This document shows positions 1-5,509 of a DNA stretch of 9,912 nt, piece by piece. Position numbers and translations under genes: made by a program. A model generated the notes under the pieces. The model made no database searches, was not told where the DNA came from, and saw only the letters and a list, made by a program, of their open reading frames with translations. Within the stretch, counting starts at the first letter, position 1. Each line of letters begins with the position of its first letter. This DNA is from UBA4717 sp002404395 (GTDB lineage Bacteria; Bacillota; Clostridia; Oscillospirales; CAG-272): NCBI GenBank assembly GCA_937902275.1, contig CALFNW010000160.1, positions 1 through 9,912 of the forward strand, in the 5' to 3' direction.

Positions 1-182
1 TCAAGAGCTTTCGCAGCGTGACGATCTGCGCGGCAGTAATTTCGGTTTTCTGTGCCCTGATCGGCATTCTGGTATCCATCCTCGCCGGTACGCCTGTGGG
101 CTCGACAATCGTCGCCGTTCAAATTGGCGCATTTGGCTTGTCTTGGATTATAGGCACGGTTATTGGAGGTGTGAGAAAATGA
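1..182 (+). CDS. Metal ABC transporter permease, ABC-3 (ZnuB/MntB) family, C-terminal fragment
   Basis: This is the 3' end of a gene that starts before the window. The open frame begins at base 3 and encodes about 59 residues ending ...IIGTVIGGVRK. It contains two hydrophobic stretches (AVISVFCALIGILVSILAG and IVAVQIGAFGLSWIIG) separated by a TPVGSTIVAV segment. Small and hydrophobic residues around a 'PxGxTIV' loop followed by a last helix are typical of the final part of ABC-3 permeases, which form the membrane channel for Zn2+, Mn2+ or Fe2+ import with a periplasmic-type binding lipoprotein and an ATPase. Zinc is the most common substrate of this family, but the fragment cannot show which metal is moved. 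The TGA stop overlaps the ATG of the next gene (ATGA), so the two are translationally coupled. The ATPase and binding protein should lie upstream, outside this window. Confidence 0.8.
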   Translation, partial: KSFRSVTICAAVISVFCALIGILVSILAGTPVGSTIVAVQIGAFGLSWIIGTVIGGVRK

Positions 183-898
183 AAAAGCTATTATTTCACC
201 TGTTACTTATAGCCGCTTTGATCGTATCGCTTTCTGCTTGCGGTAATATGAACTCTTCTAAAACAGCAGAAAAAGACGTAAAAAAATCAATCACGCAAGA
301 ATTTGGAGCGGCCGATGATACTATCTCTGCCGGAGCAGCGTTGCCGGCAGAATTGCCTGATGAAACGGTTTCTCAGGAAACAACACCTCCGAATTCAGAG
401 GTTCCCACTTCAGAAGCTCCCGCAACAGAATTGCCGGAGGCTGTGACTTCGAACACGGAATCATCGGAAACAGAAGCGCCGGAGCTTCCGGAAAGTGAGA
501 CCACGTCGGAAACGATTGCTTCGCCGAATGTGTCCGATATTGACGTAGATCTTACAACACTTAGCAGTACGATGGTTTACGCCGAAGTATATAATATGAT
601 GATAAACCCAAACGATTATATTGGTAAGACCGTGAAAATGCGCGGAGCGTTCGGTATCGGATATTCATGTAAGGAAGATGGGACAATGGACGAGAATACG
701 TTGGTATATGCCTGTGTAATCGCCGACGCCACCGCTTGCTGCTCACAGGGTATTGAGTTTATCTTGTCCGGAGAGCATACCTATCCGAACGATTATCCGG
801 AACTCGGCTCGGAAATCACGGTGGTTGGAACATTCGCAACATATGAAGAGTATTCAATGCTGTTCTGCACATTGACAGACGCGGTCATGGAGGGGTAA
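179..898 (+). CDS. Lipoprotein with acidic Ser/Thr/Pro/Glu linker and Cys-rich C-terminal domain, in a metal ABC transporter operon
   Basis: The start is ATG 179, which overlaps the permease stop and has GGAGGT at 165-170. The product is 239 residues. Residues 1-20 are a lipoprotein signal peptide with lipobox LSAC and lipidated Cys21, so it should sit on the outer face of the membrane. Residues 22-130 are a low-complexity linker rich in Ser, Thr, Pro and Glu with repeated 'SE-x-P' and 'ELPE' units, probably a wall-spanning spacer. Residues 131-239 form a compact domain (IGKTVKMRGAFGIGY...VYACVIADATACCSQGIEF...ITVVGTF) with Cys164, 179, 187, 188 and 230. Its 'CC-x-Q-G' motif and alternating beta pattern resemble the OB-fold-like C-terminal part of the DUF1980/TIGR03943 (YcgQ) family, which has been linked to zinc homeostasis. 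That relationship is recognition from memory, not a search. A role as an accessory metal-handling lipoprotein is inferred from the coupling to the permease. Confidence 0.8.
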   Translation: MKKLLFHLLLIAALIVSLSACGNMNSSKTAEKDVKKSITQEFGAADDTISAGAALPAELPDETVSQETTPPNSEVPTSEAPATELPEAVTSNTESSETEAPELPESETTSETIASPNVSDIDVDLTTLSSTMVYAEVYNMMINPNDYIGKTVKMRGAFGIGYSCKEDGTMDENTLVYACVIADATACCSQGIEFILSGEHTYPNDYPELGSEITVVGTFATYEEYSMLFCTLTDAVMEG

Positions 899-910
899 GA
901 AATCGTACCC

Positions 911-985
911 AGCAAAAGAAACAGACAGCTTTCCACCGAAGCCGCATTTCTGCGCAACGGTTGACGAAAGCTGTCTGTTTTGCTA
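911..985 (+). terminator. Terminator-like hairpin after the lipoprotein gene
   Basis: Thirteen bases after the lipoprotein stop, AAACAGACAGCTTTC (919-933) pairs perfectly with GAAAGCTGTCTGTTT (966-980), a 15-bp stem. A 32-nt loop contains a small CGCA-TTTC-TGCG hairpin, and the stem runs into TTTTGCT. An A-rich left flank (AGCAAAAG) also gives a U tract on the other strand, so it may work in both directions. The loop is longer than usual for an intrinsic terminator. Confidence 0.65.
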
Positions 986-989
986 TATT
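961..989 (+). promoter_or_regulatory. Candidate sigma-A promoter inside the terminator 3' arm
   Basis: TTGACG (961-966) and TATATT (984-989) are separated by exactly 17 bases, close to the sigma-A consensus. Transcription would start near 996. The spacer is the 3' arm of the preceding hairpin, so the match could be accidental. No + strand gene follows before the terminator at 1361-1405, so if it is active the product would be a non-coding RNA of about 400 nt. Confidence 0.35.
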
Positions 990-1360
990 ATGCTCGTCAG
1001 TACAGAATATATCCGATGCGTGGCTTCCTGCATCGAGCGAGCCGTGTGGTATTGAACAGCGCTTTACAATCACCCGGCGGTTATCGTCCTAAAATGTAAC
1101 TCCTCTGCGAATACAAGCTGATTTTCGGTTTCCACAGTGTCGAACATACTCTGCATTGAAATACACACCTATCGACTTTACGGTTTCGTGTGGTATTTCG
1201 CACGACCACAATTATACGCACTCCCCAGCGAATGGTATTCACTCCGCAGCAATTCACTGTTTCACATAGGAACTGCACAAAAGAGATAACTATTTCACCC
1301 TTTTCACTACCATTGCTTTATAGAGCAGAAAATCGGTGATTTTCAACCTTTAGATGTACA
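990..1360. other. Intergenic stretch without a convincing gene; possible degenerate minus-strand remnant
   Basis: No frame on either strand here looks like an intact gene. On the minus strand there is a promoter-like pair (-35 TTGAAA as complement of 1341-1346, -10 TATAAA as complement of 1317-1322, 18-bp spacer). Downstream of it, short minus frames with protein-like composition (for example EIPHETVKSIGVYFNAEYVR, near 1132-1200) are broken by stops, which would fit a decayed gene ending at the hairpin 911-985. An 11-bp direct repeat CGTGTGGTATT occurs at 1043-1053 and 1187-1197. GAAAATC-GGT-GATTTTC at 1328-1344 is a perfect small hairpin. None of this identifies a function. Confidence 0.3.
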
Positions 1361-1405
1361 AAAACAGGCAGCACCCAACCGAAGTTGAGTGCCGCCTGTT
1401 TTGTT
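1361..1405 (+). terminator. Strong intrinsic terminator with CGAA tetraloop
   Basis: AAAACAGGCAGCAC (1361-1374) pairs with GTGCCGCCTGTTTT (1389-1402) with one A-C mismatch. Inside, CAAC and GTTG close a CGAA loop (1380-1383). The whole forms a stem of about 18 bp followed by TTTTGTTGT. The A-rich left flank makes it potentially bidirectional. The nearest upstream coding gene ends at 898 and already has a hairpin, so its transcript may be the candidate RNA starting near 996. Confidence 0.7.
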
Positions 1406-1425
1406 GTCCAATCCTGCTTGGCAGA

Positions 1426-1466
1426 TGCCGATTTTGTAGTTTTCTCAAATTACTGTCTTATCGGCA
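1426..1466. other. Long imperfect hairpin in intergenic DNA
   Basis: TGCCGAT (1426-1432) pairs with ATCGGCA (1460-1466). Inside this stem GTAGTTT pairs with AAATTAC (one G-T wobble) around a short loop, giving a two-part stem with internal bulges. It lies between the strong terminator at 1361 and the hairpin at 1475, so three structured elements sit in about 150 bases. It could be part of a structured RNA. No known RNA family is recognised. Confidence 0.35.
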
Positions 1467-1474
1467 CACGCCTG

Positions 1475-1512
1475 AATTCGGCTTCGGTCACTTGAGAGCG
1501 AAGCCGAATTTT
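1475..1512 (+). terminator. Perfect 12-bp hairpin, terminator-like
   Basis: AATTCGGCTTCG (1475-1486) and CGAAGCCGAATT (1499-1510) form a perfect 12-bp stem around a 12-nt loop, followed by TT and then ACG. The U tract is short, so termination may be weak. The following stretch to 1658 shows nothing recognisable. Confidence 0.4.
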
Positions 1513-1658
1513 ACGTACGAAGAATTATCGGGTTTACAGTTGTTTTATGTCTTTTGTTTTCGGCAAGTCTTTCATGCTTGCGTGTATTGCGGAAAGGCGG
1601 TTTTATTCTGCGGTATTTGCATTTTTTATTTCACACGTCACAAAGTTGCAAAAGCCTA

Positions 1659-1687
1659 TTGCAAAAACGTCGAGCCTGTGATACAAT
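1659..1687 (+). promoter_or_regulatory. Sigma-A promoter for the methyltransferase operon
   Basis: TTGCAA (1659-1664) and TACAAT (1682-1687) are spaced by 17 bases, a strong sigma-A match. The predicted start site is near 1694, giving a structured leader of about 190 nt before the ATG at 1888. No better promoter is seen nearer the gene. Confidence 0.65.
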
Positions 1688-1713
1688 ATGAGCGTAAAAA
1701 CGCTCCGATCGGA

Positions 1714-1806
1714 ATGCCGAACGGAGAGGCTGTGTTTTCCGACGGAAGAATTAGATTGAAGATCCTGCGGCTTTTGATTCGCCGAGCGATAAAAATAGCT
1801 GTTTAA
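1714..1806 (+). CDS. Possible leader small ORF, 30-residue basic peptide
   Basis: ATG 1714 opens a 30-codon frame ending TAA at 1804-1806, lying wholly inside the operon leader and stopping just before a terminator-like hairpin. The C-terminal two thirds (GRIRLKILRLLIRRAIKIAV) is strongly basic and would form an amphipathic helix, like short toxin or antimicrobial peptides. There is no good ribosome binding site. The ATG lies in the AATG loop of a hairpin (CTCCG-A-TCGG, loop, CCGA-A-CGGAG, 1703-1726), so translation could be controlled by folding. It could be a leader peptide, a small toxin or simply a chance frame. Confidence 0.2.
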   Translation: MPNGEAVFSDGRIRLKILRLLIRRAIKIAV

Positions 1807-1818
1807 GTAATAGCGGAG

Positions 1819-1838
1819 GCTGCTTTCAGCAGCTTTTT
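1819..1838 (+). terminator. Terminator-like hairpin within the operon leader (possible attenuator)
   Basis: GCTGCT (1819-1824) pairs with AGCAGC (1828-1833) around a three-base loop, followed at once by TTTTT (1834-1838). It sits between the promoter at 1659-1687 and the ATG at 1888, so it could stop transcription early unless an alternative fold forms. The stem is short (6 bp). Confidence 0.45.
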
Positions 1839-1849
1839 GACAGGCAGAC

Positions 1850-1879
1850 GGTTAGCTTCGGCTAACCATAAATGGGGGC
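1850..1879 (+). promoter_or_regulatory. UUCG-tetraloop hairpin followed by ribosome binding site
   Basis: GGTTAGC (1850-1856), TTCG loop, GCTAACC (1861-1867) form a perfect 7-bp stem with the very stable C(UUCG)G tetraloop. GGGGG at 1874-1878 is the ribosome binding site, 9 bases before ATG 1888. A hairpin just ahead of the SD recurs at other genes in this window. Confidence 0.55.
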
Positions 1880-1887
1880 ATAAGTAT

Positions 1888-2688
1888 ATGGGAGAAAAAA
1901 TTGCTCTTTCCGGAGTTGCGGAAACAATGTTACAAACCGTATATGCACGGGCAAAGGAAAGTCGGGGGCGCGGCGCGATCCGCGACGCAAAAGCCGAGGA
2001 GCTTATCGGCAGGCTTGATTACGATTTTGCTCTTGCCGACAGGGACGCGGCGATGCACAACGGCGTAATTGCGCGCACACTTGTGCTTGACAGGCTGTTT
2101 TCGGAGTGGATCTCCCGAAATCCGGACGCCGTGGTGGTCAACATTGCCTGCGGGCTTGATACGCGATGCTATCGGTTGAAAGGGTACTTGCATTGGTATA
2201 ATCTCGATCTTCCGGAGACGATTGCCGTCAGGGAAAAGCTGTTGCCCGAGAGCGGTAAGATCTCGCAGATCGCTATGTCGGCGATGGACGATTGGGGCGG
2301 TAAGATCAGCGAAGTCGGCAAGCCTACTCTGATAATTATAGAGGGATTGACCATGTATCTTTACGAATCGGACGTGCGAAAGATCTTTGAGGTGATCTCA
2401 AATCGGTTTGAAAGCGCGACCGTATTTGTTGAAACGATGAACCCTGCGATGGCAAAACATTTTAAGGAAAAGTCAATTGAGGGAAGCCGTGCAAAATTTA
2501 CGTGGGGCATAAAGGACGGTAAGGCGCTTGCTTTGTTGCTTGACGGTTTTCATTTGGTCGAAGAACACAGTCTTACCGAGGGCATGGCTCTGTTTGCTCC
2601 TATCTACAGACTTTTTGACAAGTTCGGATTCGTGCGGAATATATCAAACAAGATTATTGTGTTGGAAAAGCAAACTCAGATACCTTGA
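1888..2688 (+). CDS. Class I SAM-dependent methyltransferase, leucine carboxyl methyltransferase (LCM/PPM) family
   Basis: The product is 266 residues from ATG 1888, preceded by GGGGG at 1874-1878; an upstream in-frame TTG at 1837 lies in the U tract of a hairpin and is not used here. Family marks are the N-terminal 'SGVAETMLQTVYARAKES' segment (8-25), SAM motif I VVNIACGLDTRCYRL (83-97), the acidic motif II YNLDLPE (104-110), and IIEGLTMYL (150-158), which matches the usual 'EGvlmYL' motif. LCM-family enzymes (COG3315) methylate carboxyl or hydroxyl groups on small molecules, or protein C termini in eukaryotes; bacterial members are often in secondary-metabolite or accessory loci. It opens a same-strand operon with an ATC-hydrolase-like protein, a reductase and a membrane protein, and a broken paralogue lies at the operon's end. 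It is cytosolic, with no membrane segments. The substrate is unknown. Confidence 0.9.
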   Translation: MGEKIALSGVAETMLQTVYARAKESRGRGAIRDAKAEELIGRLDYDFALADRDAAMHNGVIARTLVLDRLFSEWISRNPDAVVVNIACGLDTRCYRLKGYLHWYNLDLPETIAVREKLLPESGKISQIAMSAMDDWGGKISEVGKPTLIIIEGLTMYLYESDVRKIFEVISNRFESATVFVETMNPAMAKHFKEKSIEGSRAKFTWGIKDGKALALLLDGFHLVEEHSLTEGMALFAPIYRLFDKFGFVRNISNKIIVLEKQTQIP

Positions 2689-2750
2689 ATCAAGGGCGGC
2701 TGCGACGATATTGAAGCAAATGCAAAGTGCGTTTTTTGAAGGTTTGAAAG

Positions 2751-3452
2751 ATGAAGGACAAAGAATTAAAAATCGATCGTATACATCATGTACTTTATAC
2801 CGGGGCCTGCAAAAAGGAGATCCGAAAAAAGATCGCTCTGCACTGTGCGCACGAGGAAAGGGAAGCGGTGTGGGAGCGCGTACAGCTCAAGTATGCGGAA
2901 TTTCTTTCCGATTGGCGTACCGATCTCGGCGGGAAAAAGAATTTTCACAACGGGCGCGGCGGCAATTATGATTGTATTGCGCTCATGGCTTACTATGTTG
3001 TGTGCAAAGACCTGACGAGTCTTGCGGAAATAGAGGAGATGGAGGGCAACCTGTTTCTCGGAGCTTTCCGCAAAATGAAATTTGTCGATTGCAACAAGCC
3101 GTTTTTTAGAAAACTGATGTACAAGGCGTTTGAAAACGCTAAACGGCAGTGCGATAAATGGGGCGATTTCAAAATGAATATTGCACGGTTTGAAGAAGAT
3201 AAGCCCATTTATTACGAATTTACCGAATGTCCGACAGCGGAGTTTGCGAAAAAGCACGGACTGCTCGAGGTTATGCCGGCACTTTGCAATCCGGATTTTG
3301 AAGCGATGGAATGTGTCCGCGCACGGCTCGTGCGTAAAACCACCTGCGCAAACGGCTGCAAATGCGATTATACGATCGTCGGAGATCGGGATCCGTACTT
3401 GCAGGCTCATCCCGAATATCGCGATGAGGCGGGATATCGGAGAAATAAATAA
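2751..3452 (+). CDS. L-2-amino-thiazoline-4-carboxylic acid hydrolase-like protein (ATC hydrolase family)
   Basis: The product is 233 residues. ATG 2751 is preceded by GAAGG (2738-2742), and an in-frame stop at 2745-2747 excludes an earlier start. The C-terminal region carries the pattern that marks this family: an acidic 'NPDFEAM' segment (180-186) followed by RKTTCANGCKCDYTIVGD (195-212), with Cys199, Cys203 and Cys205 and the CDY-x-I end strand. The N-terminal half is helical and charged, with no signal peptide or membrane segment. The founding enzyme (AtcB of Pseudomonas) opens the thiazoline ring on the way to L-cysteine, but most clostridial members are unproven and may act on other C-N bonds. 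It lies 62 bases after the methyltransferase and 27 bases before the reductase, so it is probably co-transcribed with both. The specific reaction here is not known. Confidence 0.75.
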   Translation: MKDKELKIDRIHHVLYTGACKKEIRKKIALHCAHEEREAVWERVQLKYAEFLSDWRTDLGGKKNFHNGRGGNYDCIALMAYYVVCKDLTSLAEIEEMEGNLFLGAFRKMKFVDCNKPFFRKLMYKAFENAKRQCDKWGDFKMNIARFEEDKPIYYEFTECPTAEFAKKHGLLEVMPALCNPDFEAMECVRARLVRKTTCANGCKCDYTIVGDRDPYLQAHPEYRDEAGYRRNK

Positions 3453-3479
3453 TTATTGGTGGGAAAAGGAGACTTTGAT

Positions 3480-4406
3480 ATGAAGATTTTGGTATTCGGC
3501 GCGGGTGTGCTCGGCTGTAATCTGGCAAGAGACCTGTTCCGCGCCGGGAAAGATGTAACATTGCTCGCACGCGGAAGCCGCGCGGAGAATATAGCGAAGC
3601 ACGGACTGCGTATCAAGGATAAATTCTCGTTCCGTGTTTCGACCAACCGCGTACCGGTAGTTACCCGACTGAATCCTGACGACAAATATGATGTAATTTT
3701 TGTTGTTTTGCGTTATAATCAGCTTGACGGCGTTATTGATGTTCTGCGCGCGAATCGGACGCGGAATATCGTCTTTGTCGGAAACAATGTGAGTGCCGCG
3801 GAGACTGCCGCGCGTTTGCCGGAGAAAAATGTTCTTTTTGCGTTTGCGCTTTCGGCGGGACACCGCGAGCAGGATCTGGTGGTATCCATAGACCTTAAAA
3901 AAATCACTATCGGTCAGCTTTCAGGCGCGCCCTCGAACGAGCGGCTTATCGGGCAGATATTCGACGGGACCAAATACAAGACGGTATATGAGCCTAATAT
4001 GGGCGACTATCTTTTATGCCATGCCGCATTTGTGCTGCCGGCGGCTTTTGCCTGCTATAAAACCGACGGCGATTTAAAAAAGCTAAAGGGCGATACGGCG
4101 TACCTTGATCGATTGATCCACGCCAACATTGAGGGCTACCGTGCCGTCAAGTCTGCCGGGCATGAGATATTGCCGAAAGCCGACAAGGATTTTGAAGGCG
4201 CGCAATATCGCAAGACCTGCTTACGCTTCTTCAAGCTTATGTGTGCGACGAGTCTCGGAAAGCTTTGCGCTTCGGATCACGCGATGAATGCGGTGGATGA
4301 GATGAGTGCGCTGAACCGTGATCTTGAAAAATTCTTTGACGAGCAAAAAGCGGAATATCCGGTATGGAAAGCCCTTGAAAAGGAAGCGGGGAGGTATTTG
4401 AAATGA
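3480..4406 (+). CDS. Ketopantoate reductase (PanE/ApbA) fold oxidoreductase, divergent
   Basis: The start is ATG 3480, preceded by AAAGGAG (3465-3471); a TTG at 3456 lies upstream of that site and is unlikely. The product is 308 residues. The Rossmann motif GAGVLG (7-12) after MKILVF, with VTLLARG (26-32), points to NAD(P) binding. VFVGNNVS (98-105) stands where PanE has its 'QNG' substrate loop, and residues ~165-290 are the helical C-terminal domain. In PanE a catalytic Lys and Asn lie in 'W-R-K-L-x-x-N'; here the matching stretch reads YLLCHAAFVLP, so both appear to be missing. This suggests a relative that acts on another 2-keto or 2-hydroxy acid, not a pantothenate-pathway enzyme. The alignment is by eye. 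It overlaps the next gene by ATGA, so the two are coupled. Confidence 0.8.
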   Translation: MKILVFGAGVLGCNLARDLFRAGKDVTLLARGSRAENIAKHGLRIKDKFSFRVSTNRVPVVTRLNPDDKYDVIFVVLRYNQLDGVIDVLRANRTRNIVFVGNNVSAAETAARLPEKNVLFAFALSAGHREQDLVVSIDLKKITIGQLSGAPSNERLIGQIFDGTKYKTVYEPNMGDYLLCHAAFVLPAAFACYKTDGDLKKLKGDTAYLDRLIHANIEGYRAVKSAGHEILPKADKDFEGAQYRKTCLRFFKLMCATSLGKLCASDHAMNAVDEMSALNRDLEKFFDEQKAEYPVWKALEKEAGRYLK

Positions 4407-4903
4407 AAATAATATTTATCAAAACTTTGCTTGAGGGGCTGGGACTCGGAGCTTTGCTGTTTCTGGTCTGCGCGTTCGGCATCCGTAAGGGTGCGGTCGG
4501 AATGGTACATCTTTACAGCCCCGAGGTGCAGGCAAGATGCGTAAAGCTCGGTCTGACGACACACGAATGTATCAGGCGCAATGCGGTGATTTTTAAGGCA
4601 AGTTGCATTCCCGGATATATTGCTTATGTGTTGATCTTTGTATATGCGGTAAACGGCGCGAGAGGGTTTATTGCCGGATTTTGGCAAATGCTCGTTATTC
4701 TGTCTGTTATGAATCTGATCGACCGCTTTTTGATAGACGGAGTTTGGGTAGAAAAAACGAATGCATGGACCATTCCCGGCACTGAGGATCTTAAACCCTA
4801 CATAACCGGAAAAGACAAATGCCGGAAGTGGATCTTCGGCACGGTAGGTATGGCGGCTGTGGCGGCCGTTCTTTCGGCGATCATGCTGATATTCGTTCGT
4901 TGA
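4403..4903 (+). CDS. Uncharacterised membrane protein of the methyltransferase operon
   Basis: The product is 166 residues from ATG 4403, overlapping the reductase stop by four bases. Hydrophobic stretches at about 5-26, 69-84, 90-106 and 144-165 suggest four membrane helices. Between the first two is a conserved-looking soluble segment VHLYSPEVQARCVKLGLTT (35-53), and after the third is DRFLIDGVWVEKTNAWTIPG (107-126) then TEDLKPYI (127-134). I recall similar 'IPGTEDL' proteins annotated as hypothetical in Clostridia, but know of no function. It has no transporter or enzyme signature that I recognise. Tight coupling to the reductase suggests a role in the same pathway, such as anchoring, export or acting on a lipid-like substrate; that is inference. 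Confidence 0.75.
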   Translation: MKIIFIKTLLEGLGLGALLFLVCAFGIRKGAVGMVHLYSPEVQARCVKLGLTTHECIRRNAVIFKASCIPGYIAYVLIFVYAVNGARGFIAGFWQMLVILSVMNLIDRFLIDGVWVEKTNAWTIPGTEDLKPYITGKDKCRKWIFGTVGMAAVAAVLSAIMLIFVR

Positions 4904-4913
4904 CAGAGGACTT

Positions 4914-5192
4914 ATGAAGTACAGAATCAAAAAACACTGTGCAGGTGACTCTGATAATTCCGCTTTATGCGCGAAAAATGTGTTATCATGACGAGACGGC
5001 GGCGCGTATTTCACTGTTTCGGACGCGAAAAGCGAGCTTCCCGAGTGGGACAGCCGATTGCAGGTCTCAAGTAAGGGGTATATGCTTGGCTACAGCGAAC
5101 TTCGTGATCCGTCGGTAAGCGGATTTTTCCGCTTGCTTGCTAAACTCGGCGACGGAATGATGAAGATGCAGATAGTGAATATCGAATTTTGA
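4914..5192 (+). pseudogene. Remnant of a second LCM-family methyltransferase (start frameshift, large internal deletion)
   Basis: After an SD-like AGAGGA (4905-4910) comes ATGAAGTACAG. Removing one A would give ATG AGT ACA GAA and a frame that reads MSTESKNTVQVTLIIPLYAR, then KM...DETAARI, a typical N terminus of clostridial LCM-type methyltransferases. From about 5000, the frame shifted by one reads AYFTVSDAKSELPEWDSRLQ, then GYMLGYSELRDPSVSGFF, then RLLAKLGDGMMKMQIVNIEF, ending TGA 5190-5192, which looks like the C terminus of the same family. Only about 90 codons remain where the family has about 260-280, so the SAM-binding core is gone. The ATG at 4914 as it stands is in frame with the C-terminal part but stops at TGA 4989. 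I infer a paralogue of the first gene of this operon that was once its fifth gene. Confidence 0.65.
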
Positions 5193-5260
5193 AATTGAAC
5201 AATGATGCTTTTACCGCGCTTTTTGCCGTATTCGGTCCCGAAGCGATATTATGAAGTCCC

Positions 5261-5293
5261 GGAAAGCACGCCGATCGGCGTGCTTTCCTTTTA
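5261..5293 (+). terminator. Intrinsic terminator of the methyltransferase operon
   Basis: GGAAAGCACGCC (5261-5272), GATC, GGCGTGCTTTCC (5277-5288) form a perfect 28-bp palindrome, a 12-bp stem with a four-base loop, followed by TTTTAT. It lies 68 bases after the methyltransferase remnant and is the first clear terminator after 1888, so it should end the operon transcript. The bases from here to the TetR promoter (5294-5446) show nothing else recognisable. Confidence 0.85.
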
Positions 5294-5446
5294 TATCCTC
5301 GTGTATAAGAAAAGAAACCGTCTGCTGTTGCTGTGCGTTTCCGAAGTGTTTGACTTTGGGAGCCATTTCATATGCAGGCGAATTTTTATCGGTGGCGGTA
5401 ATTTCGGCGTATTGCGTATTTTTATCCGAATTTTGCTTCGCACCTC

Positions 5447-5475
5447 TTGACAATCGCTGCAAACGGGTATATAAT
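5447..5475 (+). promoter_or_regulatory. Consensus sigma-A promoter of the TetR gene
   Basis: TTGACA (5447-5452), a 17-base spacer and TATAAT (5470-5475) match the sigma-A consensus at all twelve positions. The start site should be near 5482, inside the inverted repeat that follows. Confidence 0.9.
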
Positions 5476-5479
5476 TCAA

Positions 5480-5497
5480 CTAACGAATATTAGTTAG
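5480..5497 (+). promoter_or_regulatory. Inverted-repeat operator, probable TetR autoregulation site
   Basis: CTAAC (5480-5484) and GTTAG (5493-5497) flank an almost symmetrical AATATT core; in 18 bp only one symmetric pair of positions is mismatched. It covers the predicted start site of the TetR promoter, a common position for an autorepressor. The assignment to this particular regulator is inference. Confidence 0.65.
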
Positions 5498-5509
5498 CGA
5501 GATGATGAA

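Noticed and set aside
1354..1806. Plus-strand open frame of 150 codons
   Set aside because: Its first part runs through three strong hairpins and its ATG lies beside the terminator at 1361; only the last 30 codons are kept as a low-confidence small ORF.
1694..1887. SAM riboswitch ahead of a SAM-dependent methyltransferase
   Set aside because: None of the conserved cores of the known SAM riboswitch classes could be found in the leader.
2766..3410. Long minus-strand open frame (214 codons)
   Set aside because: It lies opposite the ATC-hydrolase-like gene, which has a good ribosome binding site and family motifs; the minus frame has no recognisable domain.
4989..4991. In-frame TGA that could be read as selenocysteine or a recoded codon
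   Set aside because: The residues before it in this frame do not look like protein, while the frame shifted by one matches a methyltransferase N terminus. Other genes here end normally in TGA, so decay explains it better.
4277..5014. Minus-strand open frame of 245 codons
   Set aside because: It spans the antisense of three separate plus-strand units, including a pseudogene, and its composition is not protein-like; it is a shadow frame.
5261..5288. 28-bp perfect palindrome as a protein-binding operator or recombination site
   Set aside because: The long GC-rich stem, four-base loop and following TTTTAT at the end of an operon fit an intrinsic terminator fully.
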